Below are positions 49,801 through 61,945 of a DNA stretch of 64,000 bases, in pieces. Position 1 is the first letter of the stretch, and each line of letters starts with the position of its first letter. The stretch comes from Chromobotia macracanthus (taxonomy: Eukaryota; Chordata; Actinopteri; Cypriniformes; Botiidae), in the NCBI GenBank assembly GCA_036877525.1, contig JAZGTH010000074.1, positions 5,977,501 through 6,041,500 on the forward strand, written 5' to 3'. A program made the translations under genes and the position numbers. The notes under the pieces are model-generated. The model was not told the origin of the DNA, searched no databases, and saw only the letters and a program-made list of their open reading frames with translations.

Positions 49801-52633
49801 ATTCTACACAACCAGAACTGTTAAATATTCCAGAAGTTTAATAATTCTCACTGAATCACAAGAACAACTGGGTGAAATGTACACATAGCACAGGCATTAC
49901 AACCAAATGTAGCATTGTTCATGCTCCACTGACAATGTTCTTTCACAATTTGATGCCCTAACTCTGCAGGGTCAGTGCTGGCTACAGCCCACAACCCCCA
50001 TTACGGACAAAGGCAGGAATGACTGTTACCTGCACATCTACTTCTGCTAAAGACGTCTTCTCCATGGAAACATTGTGGAGACAGAAAGAGAGGTATCATG
50101 TAGGAAAAACAAAAGACAGCGTAAAAAGCTGAGGGAAGTGTGAGACAGATCTGTACCTGTTTGGTAGCAGCATCTGAAAGATTCCTCAAAGTCCATAAGC
50201 AGTTCTGGACCAATCGCTGACTGGGGTCTGTGAGGTGAAGGCCAAGTGCCTGCATGCCACCTGAAAAAACAGTTTGTTTAAACATTATAATAACGAATTT
50301 ACAGCTAAAAGGATCTTTGGTTTATTTGTTGCAAGGCTAAAGTTTGTCTGCCTGCTTCAGTCTCTGTATCAATTGTCAGCTCCCTTCTAACCAATTATGA
50401 TATATGGGAATAAATTGGATTTAAATGGACTCACCAGCCTCAACAATGGCAGGTTTGTTACTGGAGCAAACAGACAGGACTTTGAGCACTCGACTGGTGG
50501 TCCACAACAACTTCTCATAGGTGTAGGTCCTCATGATGTTGACCAGAGCCTGTGGGCCTCCGCTGGCCAGAATGATAAGCTGGAAATGACAGGAAATTAT
50601 GAGTCATCTCTATTTTTACTCAGGTTAACATTTTACAGTCGATGCAGCACAGCTTAAACTAGTTAGATAGGAGCATTAATCAAGGACATAATGCAAACAA
50701 AGAGCCAAACAGGAAAGCAAACAAATTATGCAAGATGCAATCACCAGAGCAGAAAGACAAGTTATATAGTTATACATACAGTGCCAAACACCAAGACCAA
50801 AGTTCAAAAAAAGAACGCTACATCAATTCTAAAAATGGCAGTGGTATTTTTGTTGCAGTGCTAGACTGGAGTGACTGGAGTGGCTAAGATCCAGAAACAA
50901 AAAGGAAGCGTGCTGCTGGTTAGGAAAACTCTCTCTACTGTTATGATGAATTTGGTGGCTCGAAGACACAAAAGTCATGGGAACTTTCTTACTTTGCTTT
51001 CCTGATTGCCATATGCCAAAATCTGAAGGCAGTCTGTTGTGATGGCGAGGAATTTGACGTTTGTTTTGTTTAACAAGGCCACCATTTTCTGAAGGCCTCC
51101 AGCCAGACGGACCGCCATCTTGGCCCCTTCCTGGTGCAGTAGCAGGTTGTGTAGAGTTGTGATGGCATAAAATAGTACAGAGTCCACAGGGGAGCTGAGG
51201 AGACAAAGCAATATTAGAGCCAAACTACAGGCAAACAATGAGCTTCAACTTTCCACATACACAGCAGGTCTCAGTATAATCCAGGATGATGGACCTTGAA
51301 TTTCAACATACCGCATCTATTCTCTAACAAAGGCATACACAAAACAAATTCAACTGCTTTAATGAAGAGAGGTACATAAAAAACCAACCCAAGCATTTTG
51401 ACAAGGGCGGGAATGCCTCCAGATTTGAAGATGGCGAGCAGGCCTTCTCTGTGGTGGGAGAGGTTGTGCAGGGTGCCAGAGGTGCAACGGGCTGTTTCTA
51501 CGTCACTGGTGTTCTGCATGGTCCTCACGATGGCCGACACCATCTGTGGGGATCTCATGATGGCATGACGAGAGGCCTCCTTCTTAGAAAGTTGGTGCAC
51601 CATCACAGCTGCCTTGTTCACCACCACCTATAAAGGGTGAAGAAAACAAAGTTAGCACAATAGCAACCTGACAATGTCATAATACTGGCTGCTTTCTGTC
51701 AATCTATCTCCATCCCTACCTGATCCTCATCGTTCAGTAGTTTGGTGAGCTCTGGAATGGCGCGAGTGGCCAGTTCTGCATCGTCCTGGTAGTTGATGAG
51801 GTTGACCACAGCATGTTTGAGCATCTGTGAGGGTTCAGCCAGGCGCTGAACATTAGTGGGATGTGCAGAGTCAAACTGTGTGGAGGGGATTTGCATCCCC
51901 TCATCCAAAGTCTCAGGGAACATGGCTGCCCGGACTCTTTGTGCTCTGGTCATGGCATACTGACCATCAATGTCTACAGAAAACCACAGCATTGTCTGTT
52001 AGTACCATATCAATCAAATATCTATAAGGCCTTTGAATTATGCACTGCTAATCCAGACAACTTCAAGGATCACACAACAAAAAGTTCAACAATTCTCAGA
52101 TATTCCATAAGTGAACATAATAGTAGAAATGGTTCACATACCTGCTACCTGCTCCTGGTTAAAGGACTGGCTGAAGCCCTGCTCCCACTCATACAACACC
52201 TGATTATCCACATCCTCCTCCTCTGGGTTGCCCTTACCGCTCAGGGATGGGGCAGTGGTGGTGGCCCCAGAGTGGATACCTGAGTCCAGGTAAGACTGCT
52301 GCTGCCAGTGGCTGACAGCGGCCTTGCGATCTGGCTCCATGGCCATGTCAAGCTCCATCAGATCCGCTGCACATGAAGGCACATTGAGTTACTCACACCC
52401 ATGTAAATTATTCAACAACACTGACATTCAATGGGTACAGACTATTACCTAATAGAACTGCAAACGCACAAATTGTTTTTGTGTGATAAATTTAACTCAC
52501 TATTGCTACATAAAACTATCCAGAATAGTTCATTCTTCATTTTTTGAAGTCATTGTGGAGAAGACTTCATATAGAGAATAGGTTACAAAGCAGAAAAGTT
52601 TGACAAAAAGCAAAACTTACATTGGGTTGCCAT
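46623..52633 (-). CDS. ctnnb1: beta-catenin (14 joined coding exons, 780 aa)
   Basis: Beta-catenin links cadherins to alpha-catenin at adherens junctions and is the nuclear co-activator of TCF/LEF in canonical Wnt signalling. The exons join to 2,343 coding bases including TAA, giving 780 residues against 781 in human. The N-terminus begins MATQSDLMELDMAMEPD. The GSK3/CK1 phosphodegron DSGIHS lies at 32-37 with Thr41 and Ser45 present, so turnover by beta-TrCP should be normal. Residues about 140-663 form the 12 armadillo repeats; the binding-groove lysines (311 and 434, human 312 and 435) are kept. RRTS and KKRLS sites (Ser551, Ser674) are present. The C-terminus ends in the PDZ ligand DTDL. 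No frameshift or stop. Teleosts often keep two copies (ctnnb1, ctnnb2); I cannot decide which this is. Confidence 0.97.
47058..47118 (-). CDS. ctnnb1: ctnnb1 exon 14 (61 bp)
   Basis: Encodes TGDLGLDIGAQGEPLGYRQD; acceptor gtttgcag, donor gatg|gtaagt. Confidence 0.96.
47406..47527 (-). CDS. ctnnb1: ctnnb1 exon 13 (122 bp)
   Basis: Encodes the end of the last armadillo repeat and helix C, with AAAVLFRMSEDKPQ and the KKRLS phosphosite (Ser674). Donor gag|gtacag. Confidence 0.96.
47843..47993 (-). CDS. ctnnb1: ctnnb1 exon 12 (151 bp)
   Basis: Encodes [20 protein letters not shown] and on to LLHSRNEGV, part of armadillo repeats 11-12. Acceptor gtttgtgcag, donor gtcg|gtgagt. The 315-base intron before exon 13 shows nothing of note. 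Confidence 0.96.
48523..48642 (-). CDS. ctnnb1: ctnnb1 exon 11 (120 bp)
   Basis: Encodes [20 protein letters not shown] through LNTIPLFVQ. Residue 'I' in ARDIHN (Val in human) is a fish-type difference. Donor cag|gtcagt. The 529-base intron that follows is AT-rich with no features I recognise. Confidence 0.96.
48903..49061 (-). CDS. ctnnb1: ctnnb1 exon 10 (159 bp)
   Basis: Encodes [20 protein letters not shown] through TQQQFV, including the insert in repeat 10 and the QRRTSMGG phosphosite (Ser551). Acceptor tctcccag, donor gtg|gtgagt. Confidence 0.96.
49275..49613 (-). CDS. ctnnb1: ctnnb1 exon 9 (339 bp)
   Basis: The largest coding exon, EGMEGLLGTLVQ through HPPSHWPLIK, covering armadillo repeats about 7-9 and groove lysine 434. 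Acceptor gatttacag, donor aag|gtatgc. The 543-base intron before it has no recognisable feature. Confidence 0.97.
50157..50260 (-). CDS. ctnnb1: ctnnb1 exon 8 (104 bp)
   Basis: Encodes GGMQALGLHLTDPSQRLVQN through LSDAATKQ. Acceptor ttttttcag, donor cag|gtacag. Confidence 0.96.
50435..50579 (-). CDS. ctnnb1: ctnnb1 exon 7 (145 bp)
   Basis: Encodes LIILASGGPQALVNIMRTYT through SSNKPAIVEA, an armadillo segment. Acceptor atttccag, donor gctg|gtgagt. The 413-base intron before it is AT-rich without recognised elements. Confidence 0.96.
50993..51194 (-). CDS. ctnnb1: ctnnb1 exon 6 (202 bp)
   Basis: Encodes SPVDSVLFYAITTLHNLLLH through YGNQESK; its last codon is the groove lysine (311). Acceptor tctcctcag, donor aaa|gtaaga. 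Confidence 0.96.
51389..51627 (-). CDS. ctnnb1: ctnnb1 exon 5 (239 bp)
   Basis: Encodes VVVNKAAVMVHQLSKKEASR through IPALVKMLG. It has Ser in RCTSGTLHNL, where human has Ala. Acceptor cctttatag, donor ttgg|gttggt, the least canonical donor of the gene. Confidence 0.95.
51720..51973 (-). CDS. ctnnb1: ctnnb1 exon 4 (254 bp)
   Basis: Encodes DIDGQYAMTRAQRVRAAMFP through LLNDEDQ, spanning the alpha-catenin-binding helix and the first armadillo repeat. Acceptor tttctgtag, donor cag|gtaggg. Confidence 0.96.
52142..52366 (-). CDS. ctnnb1: ctnnb1 exon 3 (225 bp, phosphodegron)
   Basis: Encodes the regulatory N-terminus including SYLDSGIHSGATTTAPSLS. It reads VDNQVLYEW where human has VDTSQVLYEW, which accounts for the one-residue shorter protein and the 225- rather than 228-base exon. 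Acceptor catgtgcag, donor gcag|gtatgt. Confidence 0.97.
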
Positions 52634-52665
52634 GATCCTTTCACAGCCAAACACAGCTTTCTAAT
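52621..52665 (-). CDS. ctnnb1: ctnnb1 exon 2 (start codon at 52631-52633)
   Basis: Contains 32 bases of 5' UTR, then ATG GCA ACC CAA and one base of the next codon. Acceptor gtcttgcag, donor caat|gtaagt. The ATG matches the start of all vertebrate beta-catenins (MATQ); the context (gatcATGg) has G at +4. Confidence 0.96.
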
Positions 52666-55600
52666 CTGCAAGACACAGAGTGGCGTGGTTAATTTCACAT
52701 TCTGAGCGCCAGCTCCTCTCATACAGTCACACACTGGTCAAACACTCGACTCTGTCTTTCTCACACACAAAAACATTCCACTGCAGCACCCAGCATACAC
52801 AAGCCCCAGTGTTCTGACTGAAAGCTCTCTGTTTCCTAACCTGACTGCAGCTGGGATAAAAGAGTGAGAAAGGATGTGCCACACTGCACACACAAACACT
52901 CTTATTATCTGCAGGACCCTCATGATACACCCTGCAAAAGGCTCATGACAAACAATAAACAGTACAAAAAGGAAGTCCAAAGGCCTATTCACACTGAGCT
53001 TGACGAAATAAAGCGAAGCAATTCAGAGACGAGCCATGCTTTCACACCAATGCAAAATGATTGATCACTTCCAGCTAATTCATGCCTGTATTGGATGATT
53101 AACAATGAATTTCACCCACACCACGCACCGCACTAATCAGCCCTCCAACTTGCACTATACTTTAACTTAAAACATTAGCAAAAATCTCATACAACCACAT
53201 GTAAAAAAGCTGATTCATAAAACAAATAATATAATTTATTGACTTCTTTATTACCAGCATGAGCAGTACAGATAAATTTGTTGTTTTACCAAAAGACGAC
53301 AATGACATTGGGTACACTTGTTCTTCAAAGAGAGAAACGCAAAGAAAATGTGTATCACTAGATAAAAAAAAATATGCCTTGAGATACTGACAGAATGACA
53401 ATGTGTTTCTAGCACTTTGCAAGCATGTTAACAAGTTACATAAAGATATTGCTATGAGCAACATACTTGCTTAAGAGTTCTGTGTGTGCTAAAAAAACTC
53501 AATGTTTTTTTTATTTTAAGCTGAAGATCACAATGTCAGTAATTACCATTTAAAGACAATTATTCAAAATTGCAGTGCAAAAAAAATTGTAAACAAGCGT
53601 AGGCACTGTTGTATATATTTATAAATATGCTCCGTTATAATTTATATTATTCTCAAAAATACTGAGAAATATACAAAACATTAGTGGCATGAATATTTAG
53701 TGCAAACAGTTTCATAGCTCTATTGTTTCAATTCAAATGTGTCATCGCGTTGAACATTTGTGGTGTTTAATCGCGCTCACTGTGAACCTTAAGGTCCCGG
53801 CGAGGGTTCAGGACTTTAGGTGTTTTTGTTGATTCTGAGTTCATCATTCAAGAATAAGCACTGATCAACTACTGAAGATATTTCAGAAATATTAATTTAA
53901 GAAAGTTAAATTGGAGTATGCTGAATGTAAAGGAGCAGTTGAAGTCACTTGCTCTTGCTGTGATGTTACTATCATGTTGATGTGCATGTGTTCTTATGTT
54001 TTGCGACATTAAACATTTAGTGGATGTTTTAAACATTATATTTTTGTAAATTCTGAAGTAAATATCAACAAAGTAAAATGAAGCAGAATGACACAAGAGC
54101 TTTTGTCAAAATTGTAAGAGCATGGAAGCATCAGTTGTGTTAAAAATGTTTTGCACCATATACCATATATTTTTAGCAAAGTGTATTTATGATTTTTTTT
54201 TACCTACTATTTAAGGTTAAATGGTAAATATTTTTAACGCCAAATATTTAAGACTAATTAAATGTAAAAACACTTTCCAAGGTTTCCAAGGTAAATATTT
54301 TTAACTACAGGCCAGCAAAACAATACAATACATACATGCATACAACTCAATACATAAAAATTTTAAAAAGCTTTGCAAAAACACATACATGACCAAGTTA
54401 GTTCAACATAAGTGTTATTTAGTGCGAGCAAAAACAGTTTTTAACACAATTAAACAAGAAGCTAAAGATCTGAACAGTCTTTAATAATGTGGTCAGTGAG
54501 AAACCCTGACTTCCCAACAGCGCCAATATGCACAACATTCTTTGCCGATTGCCCATCAACATCAGCAGTTAACACCTACAGAAGCCCATATTGAATTCAG
54601 CATCTCCGTATGGGGCCCCAATCTCCTCCTCTTTTGTGAGGCCTCCACCAGAATTACCATAACACAAGCCCTGAGCCAAGCTCCTTTATTCAGACATACA
54701 ACACCCCACTCCAAGTCAACAGGCAGACTGCACCCCTCTCCAAGACTTGCTACATTCAAATGTAGCCTTAAGACCAAAACTGGCAGCCTATGTCCCTCTG
54801 TTGTGTCTGTTAGCAAAAGCATACTGTTCCCCTCACTCAGACAAGTCTTACAAAATGTTGCAGCATGTGGAAAAAGTCACTTGGTTAAAGTCAACACTTT
54901 AACATTTTAGCCAGCCCTCATCACCATTTTACAGCTTCTGTTCAGAAGTTAAAGTCTATGCAAAACAATGCAGCAAGTCTGGCTTTATGATGCAACATGG
55001 TCTTGGCAATTAATCAGAAAAACTTAACTTTCCTTGAAAATGTGGCTCTATAGACTAGCACACTCACTTTTGGGATTTGGCTCTCGAAAACAGCCTCTTC
55101 ATTTCAACAGCTGAATTAGGTCAAGCTAAGAAAGGCTAGACTAGCATACAAATAAATATGTGTCCTTGTGAACATTGCAAACAGTCTAATACAGAAAAAC
55201 CTCTGGTACATAGAAACAAGACTAATCTCTTAAAAATTAAGAACAGCCCATTTTAAATCTGCAACTACACAATTCAATTTTACTGCAGCTTGACAGAAAT
55301 TATAAAACCAAACACAGGCTGTTGCAATTTGGTTAGTTTCACAAATGAAAATCTCACCTGGACTAACATAGGTTCCAAAACAAACCTGTGCCAGAAGAAA
55401 CAGAACTGACACACCAAAGTGTTCAAAAATCTCTTGTCCTGACGCAGCAAATTGACCAACAAATATTTCTCCACACTGACACTGTCGAAAATCACATATA
55501 TAGAAATTTGCAAAAAAATAAGGGCAGCTCCACTAGCAGCCAGTTAAGTGTTGTAAATGCAGACCATGGATAATGTGTTTGATAACGGGATGTGTAAAAC

Positions 55601-58600
55601 AGTGCTGCTGTGGCACTCTGCCTGGGGCTGCTGAGAGTTTCACAGCAGTCAACCAGTTGCTCAGTCTCAGGCTTCCAACATCTGGAGTCAGTTGTAGAGA
55701 TAAACCCAGCAGCACACAGACAGTAACCCCCTCCTGTGGTATTACTGCACTCTTTCGCACGCAACGTGAAATGCCAACTGAGCCCCAGCCTTCAAGAAAT
55801 CCCATATGCAACCTACACTTAGAACTCTGTCTTGCATTTAGCTTGAATCCTAGCAAACCACTACAGGTTAAGCCTGGAACACACCAAACCGACACCGATG
55901 AAAGCAGACTTTGGGGTTGAATGCATCTGGGCCCAAAGTTGCCCCAAGCTAATGGTCAACACGCAATGGTAGCACATCCGTTCAGCAGCTGCGTGAGAGG
56001 AAATAACCTTTCGTACCAGCAGATGACAGTAGTCTGTATTCGTTGAAAACGGGTAAGCAGAAGAGCTAGTAAGTACTGCAATACATAAAGAAGCTCTTGC
56101 CAGTTTCATACAAATCTCGCTCACCACAGACAAATTCACTTTCTCTGTTCCAGACAGCCATATCTTTTTAAAATACTCATGCAAAACATGAGAAAAGTGT
56201 TCTGTGTGTTCCCGCTTCACTTTGTCATCTGCTTGCTTCGTATCACTCGTTTCTCTTCTTGTGTGCCGCTAAATAAAAAGCCAGAATGATCAGACTCAAT
56301 TGAAGAGCTCTGCCGCCGATTCAACATGCTGAATCGGCCGAAAAACGGCATTACCAACTTTAGCCAAGAATGCAGAACACACAGAAAAACTAAGTCAGCC
56401 GATGATTATACCACACCAGCTTGGTGTGTTCTAGGCTTTAGTTTGTGTCACTGATAATTTAAGATGTATGTAGATGAGTTTTCATATCATTGCTGAGCTA
56501 TACATTCAACTCAGCGGCATGTGAGAGACTAGAATCAGGAAGAGAAAATTTTTATTATTTATGTTTAATTTCACCCACACCGAATCTTACACTGTCCTCA
56601 CTAGTGTAATTTCCACCTACTTCATAAACAGACTGACTCGGGCATGACAACATCCCATGCTAACAACATCCAAACCAACACAAAGAACCACGTGTGTATT
56701 TTGCACTGCCTGCCAACGTGCACATGAGAAACCGATTTGAAACCTGCTAGCTCATCTACTGGTTGGAACATGGGTGCAGCTGGGGAAAAAGGATAAACAG
56801 ACTGCAAACTCTAGCAAAGATGTTACTTACAATGAGCAGTAAATAAGCACTCATTACTCACAGCCCAAATGTGACTTGGAACTTGGCACATAAATCTATG
56901 CTATGGCTGAAGTAGAATTTCAGAGTCAGCATTTCCAAAGAAAAGCTAGGGTCTGCATCACAAGCTAGCTAAAAACAATAGCCTGGACTCAACCTCCTGT
57001 TCTTCCATCCTGAGATGTTCTAATAAAACCCAAGACCTTATGTAACTTTACATCATTAGCATGCAGTTTTAATTTTCCCACAAAAAGTATACACTCCAAA
57101 AACAAATGGGTTTCACAAACCCATTTATGAAACCCATTTGTTTGGTTTTGCCTCTGTATTCAAATCCAATCAATTCCTCTGATTTACATGCCCACACATA
57201 CCCACATACAGGTGATGGCAATCTAGCCATGGAAATAGCTGGTTCCTAAAAGGCAAAACAAAAGTTCACCCAAACACCATTCCACACTAAACGACAGGCT
57301 CCTCTGAAGAAACCTGAGGAGGCTTGTGAAGACTGAGGCATTTGTTTGTAATCATTGGCATTCAGACAGCATGTGAATTTAAATGCCACCCAAATGGCTC
57401 AGGCTAAGTGCCTGTTGTGACCAGGGGCACAGATAGTTATTTCAAGCTTAGATAGTGATTTCAACACCATTAGATTTCAGAAATCCTGCTATTGTGTGGA
57501 ACATTTCACTAGATCTCTTAGTTGCCAGCTTCCAGTAACATCCTATACTACAAAATGCATTTAGCTTGGCTGAAATTACACTCTGACTTCACATTCCTGA
57601 TCCATATTCAAAATACACTACAGCTACTACATGATCGTTTAATTGCACAGAGGCTTTGCACAAAAGCTTAGAGCGTACAGTAAGGAAAGATGACCCCACC
57701 TGTGTATTGTAAAGCCACTTATGCCAAACTACATCTAGGAGTCAGAAATACAATAAAGCAAGCAATGTGTGATCCAAAACAGGTTTGTATATTACAAACT
57801 TCTAGTAGCATCTGGCTAGAAAGTTGCATGTTTGAGGACTATTTTTGAGCTCCTGAATGACTGTGAAACAGCCAAAAACAAAAAACAAATTAAATTGGAT
57901 ATACTTTAATCTACCATCCATAGCATGTCCCAACTCGAACTTGGGTATAGTTAGTATAACCAGAAACTAAATACCTAATATAATGCCTGATTTATATATA
58001 ATTTGCTAATCACTATCAAACAATTAACAAGTTAAACATTTGCTTACAGTTTTAATCAACTGGATAGGTAACGACAATTCTTTTACACAACTAAAAAATA
58101 AGACAAAGTGGCTGTACAAAAATAATCTCAGGATGCTGTAATCACACTCAGTGAATCTGACTAGCAAACACAGAGGTATATGGTGTAGTAAAGAGTGAGT
58201 CAGTGGGTTACGGGTTACGGTATGGGTTTATGCCCGCTCGCAAACCCCGTGTGCGTGCATCGAGCCCGTTCATCCCCACCCCCATCAGCACGAGCGCCGG
58301 GGTCAGATTTCACTCAAGCTCCTCCTAGACTTCCCTTCAACGGCCAAACACTTTAAATGTCTTTGTTTGTTATTTGAGACACTCAAGTTATGGGTCATAT
58401 TAAATGTATTTGTTATAACAGTCCTACAACCATCATAAAGTGTTGTAACTCAATGTAATACAGCTTGGTCACGCCTTTGAGCGGGACTGAAACGTTATCA
58501 CACACTTAAATCCTACAGATTGACGATGGCTACATAATAGCAGGAAAGGGGGAATACAACGTGTCTGGTTGTTGTTGGTTTGTAAATAGCAAACAAGCGA

Positions 58601-59082
58601 ACGGGATTGCAAAGTCAAGTAAATAACATCTTATTAACAATAGTTAAGCAAAACATAACCTAACCTTTAATCTACAAACACGCACCAGGATTAAACAGAA
58701 AATAAACAACTTTTGTCTTTAGATTTGACCAAAGGAATCTAAAGAAAACTCGCAATAATATTTAATGCAAAAACAAAATACAGTTTACATAGCTTTAACA
58801 GTCTCAACAAAACACTCCTTAAAATGCTAACCAGTTAGCACCAGAAACACTAAATATCTAACTATGAGCTTTAAACATATAGTTTGTAAATCATTTGTGT
58901 ACATCAACATGTATTACAGTATGATAAATCCGCCTCGGTGCGTGTGAGTGTAGGTGGAATATGGTCGTGATTTTTGTGGTAATATTTGCACAGAACACCT
59001 AATTTCCCACAGCTGCAGTAAAACGTTCCGTCAGAACATGATATAAAAACAGCCACGCGTTGTATCTGCCAAACACACTTAC
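52666..59082 (-). other. ctnnb1: ctnnb1 intron 1
   Basis: A 6.4 kb first intron, from donor gtaagtgt (59082 downward) to the acceptor at 52666-52667. No other exon is recognised. A CpG-richer patch at about 58200-58330 may be a promoter-proximal regulatory segment. Around 56240-56420 there is a stretch repeating motifs near aatcggccgaaa. The rest is AT-rich. Confidence 0.7.
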
Positions 59083-59262
59083 CTGTGTCAAAAGCCGTAT
59101 ATTCCTTTTATCGCTTTCTATGCTTCGAGACAAATAAAGGCGACAATCCGTGGAGAAAATGTCGGAGAACGACCCGCAGCGCGCGGCGGCTCCTGCTGAG
59201 TGAATGTGTGTGCGAGGAATCCGCGCTCGCGTACCAGCAGCACACGGGAAAGATGGCGTCAC
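59083..59262 (-). other. ctnnb1: ctnnb1 exon 1 (5' UTR, start estimated)
   Basis: The donor tgacacag|gtaagtgt defines the 3' end. The exon is CpG-rich, especially 59140-59240, as expected of a housekeeping-type first exon. The 5' end is set by analogy to lie downstream of the TATA-like motif and is uncertain by tens of bases. No coding start is in frame with exon 2. Confidence 0.6.
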
Positions 59263-59345
59263 TCCGTATGCGCTTCAGACGTTATAAAAACTCCGTATCC
59301 TACCGCCTTCTGGCAAACTAGATCCCACGCCACTCGATGTAAGGA
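59140..59345 (-). promoter_or_regulatory. ctnnb1: ctnnb1 core promoter with CpG cluster
   Basis: A CpG-dense segment in otherwise AT-rich DNA. It includes a TATA-like gtttttataa (complement of 59282-59291) and, about 25-35 bases downstream, a YY1-type motif aagatggcgtc on the plus strand (59250-59260), often found at transcription starts. Together they put the start near 59255. This is inference from motif spacing. Confidence 0.5.
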
Positions 59346-61020
59346 ACCCCAAAGCAGTTTCTGTAGCTAACCGTGAACTATAGCCGGTAAATATGTTGGT
59401 GTTTAATATATATGAGAGCTTAATATGCACAAATGTATGGAATGACAAAAGGGGAATGACAAATGAGGCTTCGTGCGTATAAATACACAAGATATACGGC
59501 TGTGGCGCGGCAAAGGGGGCGCACCTATTCATTAAGTTTATGATTATCGCAGTAAAGAGCGTTTGTGCTGTTGACGAGAAACAGAACGACTAGACAACCA
59601 GCGACAACTCATAAATCGAAACTGATTGTTATTTTGTGTAAATTATTATTTGTGAACCCTATAGAAAAGTGACAGTAGGCCTTTTGATTCTTGTGGCGGA
59701 GAAAGTTTATTCTGCTTCCTGTAGAACAACACAGCGCGGATCGGAAAACTACTGGCGCTAATAACTTTATTATGCATTTGCTTGTATGTGTTACAACATG
59801 CTGGCTTTACGTACGTATTATATACCGTAATTTAAAAACTAGAAAAGTTGCAGGAACATTTATGGGCGGCATTAAATTGTTGTTTAATGCCCATTTATAT
59901 CTAAGCCCATTATATCTTTATATCATTTATATCATTTGTCTATATATACAAATGACCATTAATATCTAAGACGAAGACAACTATGGTATAAATGGCCTTT
60001 AAACATGCACACACAATTAATATTGTGACTGAATACCTGCACGGTGAGGTTGTCATGTTGAGACGGGTTTGTTTTTTCCTCAACTCTTCCCTGAGTTCTC
60101 ATGGAAAAATAAAGAGAGGAGGGGCCAAGGAAACACAACAGTGCCAAAACACACACTAGCTGTTATTATTTAATACAGCCATCTTTATTTGCCACATCAA
60201 AAACTGAAACTCTGGTTACATTGTGTACACTGCATGACAACATGCATATCGCTCTTGGTAAGTTTAAATGTTTGCAGTGTTTTTTCCAGCTTCCTTGTGC
60301 AGAGTGTTCATTCACTTATCAAAACCTAATTCAGCACAATTAATATAACCATTAAAATACATGAACATTACCAATATATGCCTATATATGTCAAAACAAT
60401 CAAGGGATTGTAGAGTTGACTGTCAAGTCTAATAATATTAATGTAATTTCTAAATAAGGTAAGCTTTACACTGATGTCCAGCAGACTCCATACAACGTTT
60501 TTTTTTTAATTTATAACATTAGAAGCAGAACTATTTGTTTTCTAAGCAAACAAGGCTTGTACTGGAGTCAGAATAATGCGTGTCAAAGTCTGTTTCACGT
60601 CTCACAATGTCTAAATAGTCAGTGACACTGTTTTCATATATTATATAATCACTAAACATATATTTAATACCTAAAATGTTTTAAAGGTGCTTTTGCATTT
60701 TACTATGCAAATTTATTGCAGTCAAATATTTTTATTTCTTCGCAATTAACATCTAATTTTGCCAATAAACAGAAACGCTCTTATCATTTCTTTTCCCCCT
60801 TAAAGACCTTTAATCTTAGCCTTTTAAATTCTAAAGTCTAATTAAAGCTTGACATTACATATAGCACTATATAGGTCTACAATTGTGGAAAAATGCTAGG
60901 GATAAGCCATACATTTAATTAAAATTTAAATTTATTTGCAGACCCATGACCCATGGTCTCTTTCTATATTGAGGACAGTACTTATATGAACTATTATTTC
61001 AGTGACTTTATTTCCAGACA

Positions 61021-61043
61021 TCATATATATATAAAATATATAT

Positions 61044-61094
<51 letters not shown>

Positions 61095-61127
61095 TATATA
61101 TTTTTATATATATATATATATATACAC
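61021..61127. repeat. (AT)n microsatellite, long
   Basis: Over 100 bases of near-pure AT with short interruptions. The open frame through it (IYIYIY...) is an artefact. Confidence 0.95.
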
Positions 61128-61579
61128 AATGTATATCATATATACAATGTATGTTTGTTCATATTATGTACAATGAAAATACACAGTTTACATACACAGA
61201 AACACTTTTTAATTTTAATATGACACTATAATCAAGTAATAAAATATAAAATAACATCATAAAAAACTCTTAGCTATGTGTTTCTTGATGTAATTGTTGT
61301 AAACAACGCTGTTCATGTATGTACATATAAATCACTTGTTACCATTGTATAGAAACTTGCTTGAATGTTCATATTTGTCCTGGCCGATAAATCCTTTGCT
61401 GCCATCTAAAAGAAGGACTCTTTTATAGAAACTTTATTCTGTTCATACATATTTAGGGAAAAAAACAATGGAAAATGATAACTAAAGTTTGCTCTTTACA
61501 TAGTTGTAAAAAATCAGCCTGTAATAAATAAGAGCTTAAGCAAAAGAAAGAACAAAAGAACTCCATCGGTCTCTATATC

Positions 61580-61582
<3 letters not shown>

Positions 61583-61629
<47 letters not shown>
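61583..61629. repeat. (CT)n(CA)n compound microsatellite
   Basis: A CT run followed directly by a CA run, visible in the sequence. Confidence 0.95.
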
Positions 61630-61636
61630 GTCAGGA

Positions 61637-61725
61637 TTACATATGCATCTCCTGCCTTCTCCCAGCAGGATCAAGCTGCGAGAAGAAGTCACAGGTCTTG
61701 CGCATAGCCAGGAGTGCTGGTTTAC
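61637..61725 (-). other. possible terminal coding exon of an unidentified gene
   Basis: On the minus strand an acceptor-like ttctcctttag (ending at 61726) is followed by a frame, after two phase bases, reading KPALLAMRKTCDFFSQLDPA and a few more residues to TAA at 61637-61639. The composition looks protein-like (basic, Cys, Phe pair), but 28 codons can be open by chance and I do not recognise the protein. A minus-strand AATAAA (complement of about 60184-60189) could serve as its polyadenylation signal. Weak call. Confidence 0.2.
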
Positions 61726-61945
61726 CTAAAGGAGAAGCTTTCACATCCTGCAAAGCTTAACTCTCCTACTGGTGTGTGTGTGTGTGAGAGAGAAAGAGAG
61801 AGAGAAAGTAGGTTTATTTAGAGAAAGGCAGCATTTTCCCTTGGGAAGCCAGGAGAATTGAAGCTGTGTGCTGAGGGAGGGGCACCTTTTTCTGCACGTG
61901 AATGAAAGGGGCGCGCTAAACCCACTTGTGTGCTGGCATGATTGT

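Larger units (their letters stand above)
45640..59262 (-). other. ctnnb1: beta-catenin gene, transcript span
   Basis: Sixteen exons on the minus strand: non-coding exon 1 (59083 to about 59262), a 6.4 kb first intron, coding exons 2-15, a 220-base intron in the 3' UTR and a UTR-only exon 16. Every intron seen is GT-AG. The lengths of the internal coding exons equal those I recall for human CTNNB1 (254, 239, 202, 145, 104, 339, 159, 120, 151, 122 and 61 bases), except exon 3, which is one codon shorter (225). The gene is convergent with the ulk4 relic, as in human. Both ends are estimates. Confidence 0.9.

Noticed and set aside
60953..61231. Plus-strand open frame of 92 codons rich in Ile-Tyr
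   Set aside because: Translation of an AT microsatellite.
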